NCBI RefSeq assembly: GCF_015711645.1
Contig: NZ_JABTEX010000003.1
Location: 868,001-932,000, forward strand
Source: Planomonospora sp. ID82291
GTDB taxonomy: Bacteria > Actinomycetota > Actinomycetes > Streptosporangiales > Streptosporangiaceae
DNA length: 64,000 nucleotides
Direction: 5' to 3'
This document shows positions 18,920 to 27,577 of the stretch, piece by piece; positions within the stretch are counted from its first letter, which is position 1, and each line of letters opens with the position of its first letter. Under the pieces are notes generated by a model. That model had not been told where the DNA came from. It searched no databases and saw only the letters and a list, made by a program, of their open reading frames with translations. A program made the position numbers and the translations under genes.

Positions 18920-19914
18920 GCGAGGACGATCCAGACCTGGCCGGGGGCGAAGTTCATCGGCTCGCCGCCCTCGGTGGTGAAGACCGTGCCGTCCTCCTCC
19001 GTCGCCCGGCTCCAGCGCGCCTTGAACGCCTTGCCGTCGCGCAGGACGACCGCCCGGCCCTTGCCGGTGGTGCGGACCAGGGGGGTGTAGCTCTGGTTCT
19101 TGTCGTGGAACTGCGAGCGCTCGGTCCTGGTGTACTGCACGACGATCGTGGGGGCGCCGAGCTGGCCGCCCTCGGCCGCCATGTCCTTCTCGCCGTCCTG
19201 CCAGATCAGCCACTTGCCGGCCGCCTCCGACCAGCCGAAGGTGAACCGGGCGGCGGGGTACCTCACGCTGTAGGTCCTGCGGGGCGTGCCGCCCTCGGCC
19301 GGGGCGTCGCCGAAGGTGAGGCCGATGTCCTTCGCCCTGCTCGCCTTGGGCGCCGCGGCCAGCAGCTTCCTGGTGTCGGCGAACAGGTTGTAGGGGGCGT
19401 AGCGGCCGGGCTGGCGGAAGTAGGCCCCCGGGGCGCGGCTGTCGGAGACGTCGAACAGCGGGGCCTGGGCGATGAACGGCAGCATCTTGGTCTGCGCGCC
19501 GGAGTAGGCGAAGGCCGGCCTGCCGAACTGCGGGGCGAGGTGCAGGTCGGAGATGCGGGCGCTGCGCACGGGCCCGATCTTGGCGGGGATCTTCGAGGAG
19601 AAGACCGCGATCAGCCGGGTCAGCCCCGCCTCGACCTGGGTGACGTAGACGATGTCGGCGCTCTTGAGGCCGAGCTGGGGCTTGCCCGCCGAGGTGTTCT
19701 CGATCTTGGCGGCGAGGACCGGCCTGCGGGCCGCGCCGGGCAGCCCGGTGAAGGGATGGGTCGGCTCCGGGGTCGGCGTGGGCGCCGGGGGCGCGGTGGC
19801 CGCCTGGGGGTTCCTGCCCGGAACGGGCTCGTCGGACGAACAGGCCGCGGCCGGCGCCACCACGGCCGCTCCGGCCAGAGCGACGGCGATCATCCGGGGT
19901 ACCCGCACGGTCAT
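18895..19914 (-). CDS. DUF3048 domain-containing lipoprotein
   Basis: Predicted secreted lipoprotein of about 339 residues and unknown function. The signal peptide has an Arg-containing n-region, a hydrophobic core and the lipobox-like APAAAC, so Cys is likely lipidated. A Pro/Thr linker (PPAPTPTPEPTHPFTG) precedes the DUF3048 core with VLAAKIENT, YVTQVEAGLTRLIAVF, GPVRSARISDLHLAPQF and FAYSGAQT, typical of the YerB-like family. The ATG at 19914 abuts GAGGAG; TTG 19941 is a weaker alternative. It is divergent from nothing nearby and lies downstream of the PIM operon, separated by a repeat array. Confidence 0.87.
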   Translation of the reverse strand: MTVRVPRMIAVALAGAAVVAPAAACSSDEPVPGRNPQAATAPPAPTPTPEPTHPFTGLPGAARRPVLAAKIENTSAGKPQLGLKSADIVYVTQVEAGLTRLIAVFSSKIPAKIGPVRSARISDLHLAPQFGRPAFAYSGAQTKMLPFIAQAPLFDVSDSRAPGAYFRQPGRYAPYNLFADTRKLLAAAPKASRAKDIGLTFGDAPAEGGTPRRTYSVRYPAARFTFGWSEAAGKWLIWQDGEKDMAAEGGQLGAPTIVVQYTRTERSQFHDKNQSYTPLVRTTGKGRAVVLRDGKAFKARWSRATEEDGTVFTTEGGEPMNFAPGQVWIVLAAPKPVTP

Positions 19915-19976
19915 CTCCTCAGCTGGGCAAGAAATCCCCAAGAGCCTACCGGCGCCCGACTTGTCGGGTGTTCCGC

Positions 19977-20057
19977 TTCATGGAGCGGTTCATGGAGCGG
20001 TTCATGGAGCGGTTCATGGAGCGGTTCATGGAGCGGTTCATGGAGCGGTTCATGGAG
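19977..20057. repeat. 12-bp tandem repeat, six and three-quarter units, intergenic
   Basis: Six perfect copies of TTCATGGAGCGG and a partial seventh lie between the DUF3048 start and the LemA-like stop. The unit contains ATG on one strand and CAT on the other, so open frames cross it, but they have no coding character beyond the repeat (FMER or SMNR units). Confidence 0.92.
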
Positions 20058-20100
20058 GTGAGCGGGGAACCCCGGCCGGCGCGGGCCGCCCGGGGCCCGT

Positions 20101-20640
20101 TCACTCCGCCGCCAAGGCCTGCGGCGGGGCGTCGTCGATCTCGAAGAAGTCCGGGTAGGCGGTGTGCCCGGCCAGCCGGAGCGTGCGGGCCAGCAGGCGG
20201 CGCTGGGCGGCCCGGGTCACGCCGACGGCGTTGTTGTAGAAGCGCCGGGCGTAGACGACCTTGGCGACCGCGCTGTCGAGCTCCTGCAGCAGCTCCGGAC
20301 CCGCCGGGGTCTCGCCCAGCTTCTCCCGGAAGCGCTCCTGGTCGAGCACCGCCCGCAGCGCCCGCGACAGCTCGCTCTCGGCGTGCTCGCGCTCCGGTGG
20401 CCCGGCCGTACGGGCCTCGTGGGCGGCGGCGGCCAGCACCAGGCTCGTCGCCGGGTCCAGGATCCGGGAGGCCGCCAGCTCCAGGCAGACGGCGGCCCGC
20501 CGTACCAGGGCGGCGTCCAGGGACTCGCGGGCCAGCTCCAGCCGGATGTGCAGCCGGTCCAGCCGGCCCGCCCGCCAGGAGACGTAGACGGCGGTGAGCA
20601 CCATGATGACGCCCGCCACCAGGATCGTCGTGGCCGTCAC
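20101..20640 (-). CDS. LemA-like membrane protein
   Basis: Protein of about 179 residues with one N-terminal membrane helix (about residues 3-20, TILVAGVIMVLTAVYVSW) and a long helical domain. The C-terminal pattern ARRFYNNAV...YPDFFEID resembles the LemA family signature (ARRFYN..V..YN ... FFE), so I call it LemA-like; the function of that family is unknown. The start GTG 20640 overlaps the pimA stop as GTGA, so it is translationally coupled and is the last gene of the pgsA-patA-pimA operon. This suggests a link to PIM or envelope lipid metabolism, but that is inference. Confidence 0.75.
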   Translation of the reverse strand: MTATTILVAGVIMVLTAVYVSWRAGRLDRLHIRLELARESLDAALVRRAAVCLELAASRILDPATSLVLAAAAHEARTAGPPEREHAESELSRALRAVLDQERFREKLGETPAGPELLQELDSAVAKVVYARRFYNNAVGVTRAAQRRLLARTLRLAGHTAYPDFFEIDDAPPQALAAE

Positions 20641-21764
20641 GGCGCGTCGTCCTCCTCGACCCCGGCCGGGACCGCCACCGTCTCGTAGACACGGGCGACG
20701 TCGCGGGCGACCGTGGACCAGTCGTACTTCCACACGGCGGTGCGCGCCTCGTCCGACAGCTTGGCGCGGCGCGCGGGGTCGTCCAGCAGCGCGGCGGCCT
20801 CGCGCGCGAGCGAGGCGGCGTTCCCCGTCTCGAACAGCGCCCCCGCCTGCCCGTCGTCGAGGACCTTGCGGAAGGCCGGGATGTCGCTGGCCAGGATCGC
20901 GGCCCCGGCCGACATCGCCTCGGTGAGCACGATGCCGAAGCTCTCTCCGCCCAGGTTCGGCGCGCAGAAGACGTCCACCGAGTGGTAGGCGCGGATCTTG
21001 TCCTCCTCGCTGACCATGCCCAGCAGCTCGACCCGGTCGCGGAACTCGGCCGGGACCCGCTCCCGCACCTCGGCGGCGTCGCCGGGCCCGGCGATGAGCA
21101 GGCGCAGCCCGGGCCGCCGGGGCGCCAGCAGCGCGAACGCCTCCAGCAGCACGGGCAGGCCCTTGCGGGGCTCGTCCATCCGGCCCAGGAAGCCGATCAC
21201 CTCGCCGCCGGCCGCGCGCGGCAGCGGCTCGGCCTCGGTGTAGCGGCGGACCGTCACCCCGTTGGGGATCAGTACGGCGTCGCCGCCGATGAACTCCACC
21301 AGCGTCTTCCTGGCCGCGTCCGACACGGCGATCCTGGCGCTGATCTTCTCCAGCGCGCTCATGATCACCGGGGTGGCGACCGAGAAGGCCCGCGAGCGCC
21401 CGTAGGAGGCGTGGAAGGTCGCCACGATCGGCCCCCGGGCCACCCAGCAGGCCAGCAGGCCGACCGAGGGGATGAACGGCTCGTGCACGTGCAGGACGTC
21501 GAAGCGCCCGTCGCGCACCCAGCGGCGCACCCGGTTCGCCGACAGGAAGCCGAACGACATCCGCGCCACCGACCCGTTGAAGGAGACCGGGACCGGGCGG
21601 CCCACCGAGGTGACGTAGCCGGGCAGCTCGTCGTCGTCGGCGGCCGGGGCGATCACCGAGACCTGGTGGCCCTCCTCCATGAGCGCCTCGGCGAGGTCGC
21701 GGATGTGCACCTGGACCCCGCCCGGGACGTCCCAGGCGTAGGGGCAGACGATGCCGATCCTCAT
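20637..21764 (-). CDS. pimA: Phosphatidylinositol alpha-mannosyltransferase PimA
   Basis: Transfers mannose from GDP-mannose to phosphatidylinositol, the first step of PIM synthesis at the inner face of the membrane. The 375-residue GT4 protein has the N-terminal glycine-rich PGGVQVHI loop, DVLHVHEPFIPS, ATFHASYGRSR and the C-terminal nucleotide-sugar site FCAPNLGGESFGIVLTEAMS with the conserved E-x7-E Glu residues. ATG 21764 overlaps the patA stop (ATGA). Gene order pgsA-patA-pimA equals Rv2612c-Rv2610c. Confidence 0.95.
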   Translation of the reverse strand: MRIGIVCPYAWDVPGGVQVHIRDLAEALMEEGHQVSVIAPAADDDELPGYVTSVGRPVPVSFNGSVARMSFGFLSANRVRRWVRDGRFDVLHVHEPFIPSVGLLACWVARGPIVATFHASYGRSRAFSVATPVIMSALEKISARIAVSDAARKTLVEFIGGDAVLIPNGVTVRRYTEAEPLPRAAGGEVIGFLGRMDEPRKGLPVLLEAFALLAPRRPGLRLLIAGPGDAAEVRERVPAEFRDRVELLGMVSEEDKIRAYHSVDVFCAPNLGGESFGIVLTEAMSAGAAILASDIPAFRKVLDDGQAGALFETGNAASLAREAAALLDDPARRAKLSDEARTAVWKYDWSTVARDVARVYETVAVPAGVEEDDAP

Positions 21765-22726
21765 GCGCGGGGCTCCAGGTCGTCGAGCCAGAGGCGCTGG
21801 AGCATGTGCCAGTCCTGGGGGTGGGCGGAGATGCCCCGCTCGAAGACGGCCGCCAGGCGCTGCATGGCCGCGGCGGTCCGCTCCTGGCGGGTGCCCTCGT
21901 CGGGGATCTCGATCTCCTCGTGGATCTCCAGGCCCCAGTCGCGCCCGTGGAAGTACGGGATGGCCGGCAGCAGGGCCGCGCCGGTGTGCACCGCCAGCAG
22001 CCCCGGCCCGGCGGGCATCCGGGTGGCGGAGCCGAAGAAGGAGACCTCGATCCCCTTGGCCGTCAGGTCGCGCTCGGCCGGCAGCGCGACCGCCCGGCCG
22101 GCCCGCAGCCGCTGCGCCAGCGTGCCGAAGTTCTGGCCGTCGCCCCCGGTCAGCGGGAGCACCTCCATGCCGAGCCCCTCGCGGAAGGCGGTGTAGCGGC
22201 GGAACAGCGACTCGGGCCGGAGCCGCTCGGCGACGGTCGTGAACGGGTGCCCCGAGCCGATGAGCCAGGCTCCCGCCTGGTCCCAGTTGCCCATGTGCGG
22301 CAGCGCGAGCACCACGCCGCGCCCCTTGTCGAGGTTCTCGAAGATCCGCTCCGCGCCCTCGACGCGGGTGCGGGCGAGGATCTCCGCCTTCGGCACGGAC
22401 GGCAGCCGGAAGACCTCGTGGAAGTAGCGGAAGTAGGAGCGCATGCCCGCGCGGCTCAGCGCGCGGACGGCCGGGTCGTCGGGCGAGGTCCCCCGGACGC
22501 GGGCCAGGTTGGCCTCCAGCCGGCGCACCGACGGGCCGCGCCGCTTCCACAGGCGGTCGGCCGCGATGTCGAAGGCCCGGCCGGTCAGCCGTTCGGGCAG
22601 GTGCGGCACGAGCGCCCAGCCCGCGCCGAATCCGGCGGCGACCAGGCGGTCCTGCAGGGACGGCCGGGGGGCCGCAGGGGGAGCGGAGGGCGCGGCGGAC
22701 GCCGCGGGCGTGGACGGGTCGGTCAT
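21761..22726 (-). CDS. patA: Phosphatidylinositol mannoside acyltransferase
   Basis: Acylates the mannose of PIM1/PIM2 with a fatty acyl-CoA; member of the LpxL/HtrB lysophospholipid acyltransferase family. About 321 residues. An Ala/Pro-rich N-terminus is followed by the catalytic H-x4-D motif in LPHMGNWDQAG and a substrate-groove segment RAGRAVALPAERD. Peripheral membrane location is expected. It lies 12 bp after pgsA and overlaps pimA, as in mycobacteria (Rv2611c). Confidence 0.92.
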   Translation of the reverse strand: MTDPSTPAASAAPSAPPAAPRPSLQDRLVAAGFGAGWALVPHLPERLTGRAFDIAADRLWKRRGPSVRRLEANLARVRGTSPDDPAVRALSRAGMRSYFRYFHEVFRLPSVPKAEILARTRVEGAERIFENLDKGRGVVLALPHMGNWDQAGAWLIGSGHPFTTVAERLRPESLFRRYTAFREGLGMEVLPLTGGDGQNFGTLAQRLRAGRAVALPAERDLTAKGIEVSFFGSATRMPAGPGLLAVHTGAALLPAIPYFHGRDWGLEIHEEIEIPDEGTRQERTAAAMQRLAAVFERGISAHPQDWHMLQRLWLDDLEPRA

Positions 22727-22738
22727 CGCTCTGTCCGA

Positions 22739-23356
22739 TCAGCGGAGGGTCCGGGGAGGGAGGGAGACGGCCTGGCGGTGCACGTGGACCAGTCGCTGGC
22801 CCACCGTGACCGCGCTGGCCGCGGCGAGCAGCCAGAGCCCCGCGGCCAGGACGTACGGCACGCCGAGGCCGGACAGCCCGGCCGAGACCAGGCCCACCAC
22901 CAGCCGCTCGGGCCGCTCGGCCAGGCCGACGTCGCAGGTCAGGCCCAGGCCCTCCGCCCGGGCCTTGACGTAGGACACCAGCGCCCCGGCCACCAGGCAG
23001 AACAGGGCGGTCCCGGCCAGCACCCGCTGACCGCTCAGGGCGAGCCAGACCGCCAGCCCCGAGAAGATCGCGGCGTCGCCCACCCGGTCGAGGGTCGAGT
23101 CGAGGAAGGCCCCCCAGGTGCTGCCCGGCCCGGTCATCCTGGCCATGACCCCGTCGAGGAGGTCGGCGAAGACGAAGAACGTGATCACCATCGTGCCCGC
23201 GAAGAGCCGGCCCTGGGGGTAGAAGAACAGCGCCGCGGCGACCGTGCCGAGCGTGCCGACCGCGGTGACCGCGTCGGGACCGACCCCCCGGTTGACGAGT
23301 GCCCTGCCCAGCGGGGTCAGGACTCGGGTGACGGCGGGGCGCAGAAGTTTCAGCAT
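22739..23356 (-). CDS. pgsA: Phosphatidylinositol phosphate synthase (CDP-alcohol phosphatidyltransferase)
   Basis: Makes phosphatidylinositol phosphate from CDP-diacylglycerol and inositol 1-phosphate, giving the anchor for PIMs. About 205 residues with several membrane helices. The CDP-alcohol signature D-x2-DG-x2-AR-x8-G-x3-D-x3-D is complete, from DLLDGVMARMTG to AFLDSTLDRVGD. The inositol rather than glycerol specificity is inferred from its place ahead of patA and pimA (Rv2612c). ATG 23356 has GGAG five bases upstream. First gene of the operon, divergent from EF-G2. Confidence 0.94.
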   Translation of the reverse strand: MLKLLRPAVTRVLTPLGRALVNRGVGPDAVTAVGTLGTVAAALFFYPQGRLFAGTMVITFFVFADLLDGVMARMTGPGSTWGAFLDSTLDRVGDAAIFSGLAVWLALSGQRVLAGTALFCLVAGALVSYVKARAEGLGLTCDVGLAERPERLVVGLVSAGLSGLGVPYVLAAGLWLLAAASAVTVGQRLVHVHRQAVSLPPRTLR

Positions 23357-23582
23357 CGCGCTCCGATCGTAGGCCACCCGGCCCGGAGCCGCGCATCCGC
23401 GGACCGGCCGCGGGAGCGGATCGGCGGACCGCGCGGGCTCACCGTGGGACCTAGTGCTCTTGTGGGATCCGCCGCGCGGGTATGTGGTGAACACACCGCG
23501 TCGGCGAGATGTGCGGGCGCGGAAGCGGACCTTTCGGGTGCGGCCGCACGCGACCGCCCTCTTCGATGACACGGGAGGCGAC

Positions 23583-25712
23583 ATGGCGGAGAAATCGACC
23601 GGCGCAGCGGGAGCCGCGGGCAGGGCACCCGCGGCCGACCGGCCGGACATGGTGCGCAACGTCGTGCTGGTCGGCCACTCGGGAGCGGGCAAGACGACCT
23701 TGGTCGAATCCCTCCTGGTCGCGACCGGGACGATCCAGCGGCCCGGCAGGGTCGAGGACGGCACCACGGTCAGCGACTTCGACGAGGTGGAGATACGGCA
23801 GCAGCGCTCGGTGAACCTCACCGTCGCCCCGATGCTCCACGACGGCGTGAAGATCAACCTGCTGGACACCCCCGGTTACGCCGACTTCGTCGGCGACCTG
23901 CGCGCGGGCCTGCGCGCGGCCGACGCGGCCCTGTTCGTCGTCCCGGCCAACGACGGCGTGGACGGCCTGACCCGGATGCTGTGGGAGGAGTGCGCGGCGG
24001 TCGGCATGCCCCGGGCCGTCGTCATCACCAAGATCGACCACCAGCGGGCCGACTTCGCCGAGGCGCTCGCCGCCTGCCAGGACGCGTTCGGCGACGGCGT
24101 GGCCCCGCTGTACCTGCCGGTGGTGACCAACGGCAAGGTCAACGGCCTGATCGGGCTGCTGACGCAGCGGTTCTACAACTACGCCACCGGCACCCGGACC
24201 GAGAACGCCCCCGGCCCCGACTACCAGGACCAGATCGACCGGTACCGCGGCGGCCTGATCGAGGGGATCATCCAGGAGAGCGAGGACGAGTCCCTGATGG
24301 ACCGCTACCTCTCCGGCGAGGAGATCGACGTCAAGGTCCTCGTCGGCGACCTGGAGAAGGCCGTCGCGCGCGGCGGCTTCCACCCCGTCCTGGCCACCGG
24401 CACCGGCGTGGGCACCGCCGAGGTCCTCCAGCTCATCACGCAGGGCTTCCCCTCCCCCCTGGAGCACCCGCTGCCGGAGATCACCACGATCGACGGCACG
24501 CCGGTGGCCGACATCGCGTGCGACCCCGACGGCCCCCTGGTCGCCGAGGTCGTCAAGACCACCAGCGACCCCTACGTGGGCCGGATCAGCCTGGTGCGCG
24601 TGTTCTCCGGGACGCTGCGCCCGGATGCGACCGTGCACGTCTCCGGGCACGGCCTGGCCGACCACGGGCACGAGGACCACGACGTGGACGAGCGCCTCGG
24701 CGCGCTCTCCTGCCCGCTGGGCAAGCACCAGCGCCCCGCCGCCCAGGGCATCGCCGGCGACGTCGTCGCGGTGGCCAAGCTGTCCCGCGCCGAGACCGGC
24801 GACACCCTGTCGGACAAGGACCGCCCGCTGCTGATGACCGCCTGGACGATGCCGGACCCGCTGCTGCCGGTCGCGATCCAGGCCCGCTCCAAGGCCGACG
24901 ACGACAAGCTCGGCCAGGCCCTCGGCCGCCTCGTCGCCGAGGACCCCACGCTCCGGCTGGAGAACAACCCCGAGACCAAGCAGCTCGTCCTGTGGTGCAT
25001 GGGCGAGGCCCACGCCGACGTCCTGCTGGACCGGCTGAGCAAGCGCCACGGCGTCGAGGTGGAGAAGATCGGCCTGCGGGTGCCGCTGCGCGAGACCCTC
25101 GGCGGGAGCTGCCGGGTGGTGGGCCGCAACGTCAAGCAGACCGGCGGCCACGGACAGTACGCCGTCTGCCACCTGGAGGTGGAGCCCCTGCCCTCGGGCT
25201 CCGGCTTCGAGTTCGTGGACAAGATCGTCGGAGGGGTGGTGCCGCGCCAGTTCATCCCGTCGGTGGAGAAGGGCGTGCGCACCCAGATGGAGCGCGGCGT
25301 GGTCGCCGGGTACCCGATGGTGGACATCCGCGTCACGCTGTTCGACGGCAAGGCCCACTCGGTCGACTCCTCCGACATGGCCTTCCAGATCGCCGGGGCG
25401 CTCGCGCTGAAGGAGGCCGCCGCCAAGGTGCCCACCCTGCTGCTGGAGCCCGTCGACGAGGTCGCCGTGCTGGTCGCCGACGAGTACGTGGGCGCGGTGA
25501 TGTCCGACCTGTCCTCGCGCCGCGGCCGGGTCCTGGGCACCGAGCCGGTCGGCGTCGGGCGCACCCTGGTCCGGGCCGAGGTCCCGCAGCTGGAGGTGAC
25601 CCGCTACGCCATCGACCTGAGATCGATGTCACACGGCACCGGGACCTTCCGGCGCTCCTTCCTCCGCTACGAGCCGCTCCCCTCCCACCTCGTCGACAAG
25701 GTGACCGCCTGA
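23583..25712 (+). CDS. Elongation factor G-like protein EF-G2
   Basis: Translational GTPase paralogue of 709 residues. It has the EF-G domain order: G domain, domain II (VFSGTLRPDATVHVSG), III, IV (GGSCRVVGRNVKQTGGHGQYA) and V. The P-loop is GHSGAGKTT. DTPGYADF has Tyr where EF-G has the catalytic His (DTPGHVDF), the switch I region reads QQRSVNLTV rather than RGITI, and the base motif is TKID rather than NKMD. The M. smegmatis EF-G2 is reported to bind nucleotide but lack ribosome-stimulated GTPase activity, which fits. ATG 23583 follows GGAGGCGAC. Its role is unknown; it is unlikely to be the main translocase. Confidence 0.9.
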   Translation: MAEKSTGAAGAAGRAPAADRPDMVRNVVLVGHSGAGKTTLVESLLVATGTIQRPGRVEDGTTVSDFDEVEIRQQRSVNLTVAPMLHDGVKINLLDTPGYADFVGDLRAGLRAADAALFVVPANDGVDGLTRMLWEECAAVGMPRAVVITKIDHQRADFAEALAACQDAFGDGVAPLYLPVVTNGKVNGLIGLLTQRFYNYATGTRTENAPGPDYQDQIDRYRGGLIEGIIQESEDESLMDRYLSGEEIDVKVLVGDLEKAVARGGFHPVLATGTGVGTAEVLQLITQGFPSPLEHPLPEITTIDGTPVADIACDPDGPLVAEVVKTTSDPYVGRISLVRVFSGTLRPDATVHVSGHGLADHGHEDHDVDERLGALSCPLGKHQRPAAQGIAGDVVAVAKLSRAETGDTLSDKDRPLLMTAWTMPDPLLPVAIQARSKADDDKLGQALGRLVAEDPTLRLENNPETKQLVLWCMGEAHADVLLDRLSKRHGVEVEKIGLRVPLRETLGGSCRVVGRNVKQTGGHGQYAVCHLEVEPLPSGSGFEFVDKIVGGVVPRQFIPSVEKGVRTQMERGVVAGYPMVDIRVTLFDGKAHSVDSSDMAFQIAGALALKEAAAKVPTLLLEPVDEVAVLVADEYVGAVMSDLSSRRGRVLGTEPVGVGRTLVRAEVPQLEVTRYAIDLRSMSHGTGTFRRSFLRYEPLPSHLVDKVTA

Positions 25713-25839
25713 CCGGCCCGCGGGAGGCGTGCCCGTCCGTCGCACGCCTCCCGGAAGGGCGCTCCCGTCACACGGACATCACGAATCGATTTCTTTTTTC
25801 CGGCCGGAGCATCGCGCCGCCGATGACACACTGTGGTCC

Positions 25840-27435
25840 ATGCGTACCGGACGACCACTGCTCGCAGCCGCCGCCCTCTCCGCCGTCACTCTCGGTGCCG
25901 CCTACACCTTCGGTCCCCAGGACGAGGCCGCCGCGCCGCGGAGGACCGCGGGCGCCCCCGGCGCGGCCTCCGAGCTCGCCACCGCCACCACCGCGGCCGC
26001 GCAGTGCCGTACCGACGCGCGCTACCCCAAGCGGCAGCTGCGCGGGATGTGGATCGCCACGGTCAACAACATCGACTGGCCCGTGCGCACCGGCCAGACG
26101 GTCGCCCGGCAGCAGGCCGACTACGTCAAGCTCCTCGACAGCGCCGCCAAGCGCCGGATCAACGCGGTCTTCCTCCAGGTCCGCCCGGCCTCCGACGCGC
26201 TCTACCGCTCGGGCCTGGAGCCGTGGTCGAAGTTCCTGACCGGTACGGCGGGCAAGGACCCCGGCTGGGACCCGCTGCCCTTCCTGATCGCCGAGGCCCA
26301 CAAGCGCGGCATGGAGTTCCACGCCTGGTTCAACCCCTACCGCGCGGCCTACGACGCCGACGTGAGCGCGCTGCCGGCCTCCCACCCCGCGCGCGTGCAC
26401 CCCGACTGGGTCGTCAAGCACGAGGGCCGCCTCTACTACAACCCCGGCCTGCCCGCGGTCCGCGACCACGTCACCACCGTCATCAAGGACGTGGTCAGGC
26501 GCTACGACGTCGACGGCGTGCACTTCGACGACTACTTCTACCCCTACCCCGGCCGGGGCACGAGGTTCAAGGACGGCGCCGCCTTCGCCCGCTACGGCAA
26601 CGGCGCGACGCTGGCCGACTGGCGGCGCGCCAACGTCAACACGCTGGTCGCCCAGGTGGACGCGGCCGTGCACGCGACCAAGAGGCACGTGAAGTTCGGC
26701 ATCAGCCCGTTCGGCATCTGGCGCAACAGGTCCAACGACCCGGCCGGGTCGGCGACCAGCGGCATGTCCGCCTACGACTCCATCTACGCCGACGCCCGCC
26801 ACTGGATCCGCAAGGGCACGGTCGACTACGTCATGCCGCAGCTGTACTGGCCGCGCGGCTTCCGGGTCGCCGACTACGACGTGCTGATGCCGTGGTGGGC
26901 CAGGCAGGTCGAGGGCACCGGCGTGCACCTGTACATCGGCCAGGCCCTCTACCGCGTCGGCACCACCGACACCCCGGCCTGGACCAGGCCCGGCGAGCTG
27001 CCCGCCCACCTCACCCGCAACCGCAGGCACCCCGAGGTCCGCGGCGACGTCTACTTCAGCGCCACGCAGGTCCGCACCGACCCGCTCAACGCGATGGACC
27101 GGATCGCCAAGGCCCACTACTCCCGGCCGGCCCTGATGCCGCTGATCGGCGGCCTGGGCGGCACGGCCCCGGCCCAGCCCTCCGACGTCAGGCTGCGGAC
27201 GGCCAAGCTGTCCTGGAAGTCCTCCCCCGGGGCCCGCGCCTACGCGGTCTACCGGGTCGCCTCCGGCGGCGTGGACGCCTGCTCGGTGGCCGACGCCCGC
27301 AACCTGGTGGCGGTCGTGCCCGCGGCCTCCGGGGCGCGCCAGAGCCTGCCCGCCACCGGCGGCGGGACCTACCTCGTCTCCGCCCTGGACCGGCTGCACA
27401 ACGAGAGCGCGGCCACCCGGGCGGTCCTCCCCTGA
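25840..27435 (+). CDS. Secreted glycosyl hydrolase-like protein (GHL10/DUF187)
   Basis: Exported protein of about 531 residues. The signal peptide covers residues 1 to about 22-30 (MRTGRPLLAAAALSAV). The main domain is the GHL10 family TIM barrel: LRGMWIATVNNIDWP, AVFLQVRPASDALY, EFHAWFNPYRA, VDGVHFDDYFYPY, FGISPFGIWRN and DYVMPQLYWPR. A smaller C-terminal domain with a beta-sandwich look (KLSWKSSPGARAYAVYRV) resembles fibronectin type III. It probably acts on cell-wall or environmental glycans; the substrate is not known. No good ribosome-binding site precedes ATG 25840; the frame extends upstream but the signal peptide decides the start. Confidence 0.88.
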   Translation: MRTGRPLLAAAALSAVTLGAAYTFGPQDEAAAPRRTAGAPGAASELATATTAAAQCRTDARYPKRQLRGMWIATVNNIDWPVRTGQTVARQQADYVKLLDSAAKRRINAVFLQVRPASDALYRSGLEPWSKFLTGTAGKDPGWDPLPFLIAEAHKRGMEFHAWFNPYRAAYDADVSALPASHPARVHPDWVVKHEGRLYYNPGLPAVRDHVTTVIKDVVRRYDVDGVHFDDYFYPYPGRGTRFKDGAAFARYGNGATLADWRRANVNTLVAQVDAAVHATKRHVKFGISPFGIWRNRSNDPAGSATSGMSAYDSIYADARHWIRKGTVDYVMPQLYWPRGFRVADYDVLMPWWARQVEGTGVHLYIGQALYRVGTTDTPAWTRPGELPAHLTRNRRHPEVRGDVYFSATQVRTDPLNAMDRIAKAHYSRPALMPLIGGLGGTAPAQPSDVRLRTAKLSWKSSPGARAYAVYRVASGGVDACSVADARNLVAVVPAASGARQSLPATGGGTYLVSALDRLHNESAATRAVLP

Positions 27436-27577
27436 CGGGCGGCCGGTCCTCCCCGGAGAGGCCCCGCGCGGCCCGTCCCGGGTAAAACCGGCTTCCGATG
27501 GACCGGCGCGCGATCTTCCCCTACGGTGCGAGCAGTCGATGTGGGAACAGGGCCGCAGGGCCCCGGGGAGGTCACCG

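Noticed and set aside
15685-20057. Repeat arrays considered as CRISPR
   Set aside because: Units are contiguous 12 or 25 bp with no spacers, and no cas genes are present.
19968-20597. Plus-strand frame starting with FMERFMER repeats
   Set aside because: It runs antisense through the LemA-like gene and has no features other than the 12-bp repeat.
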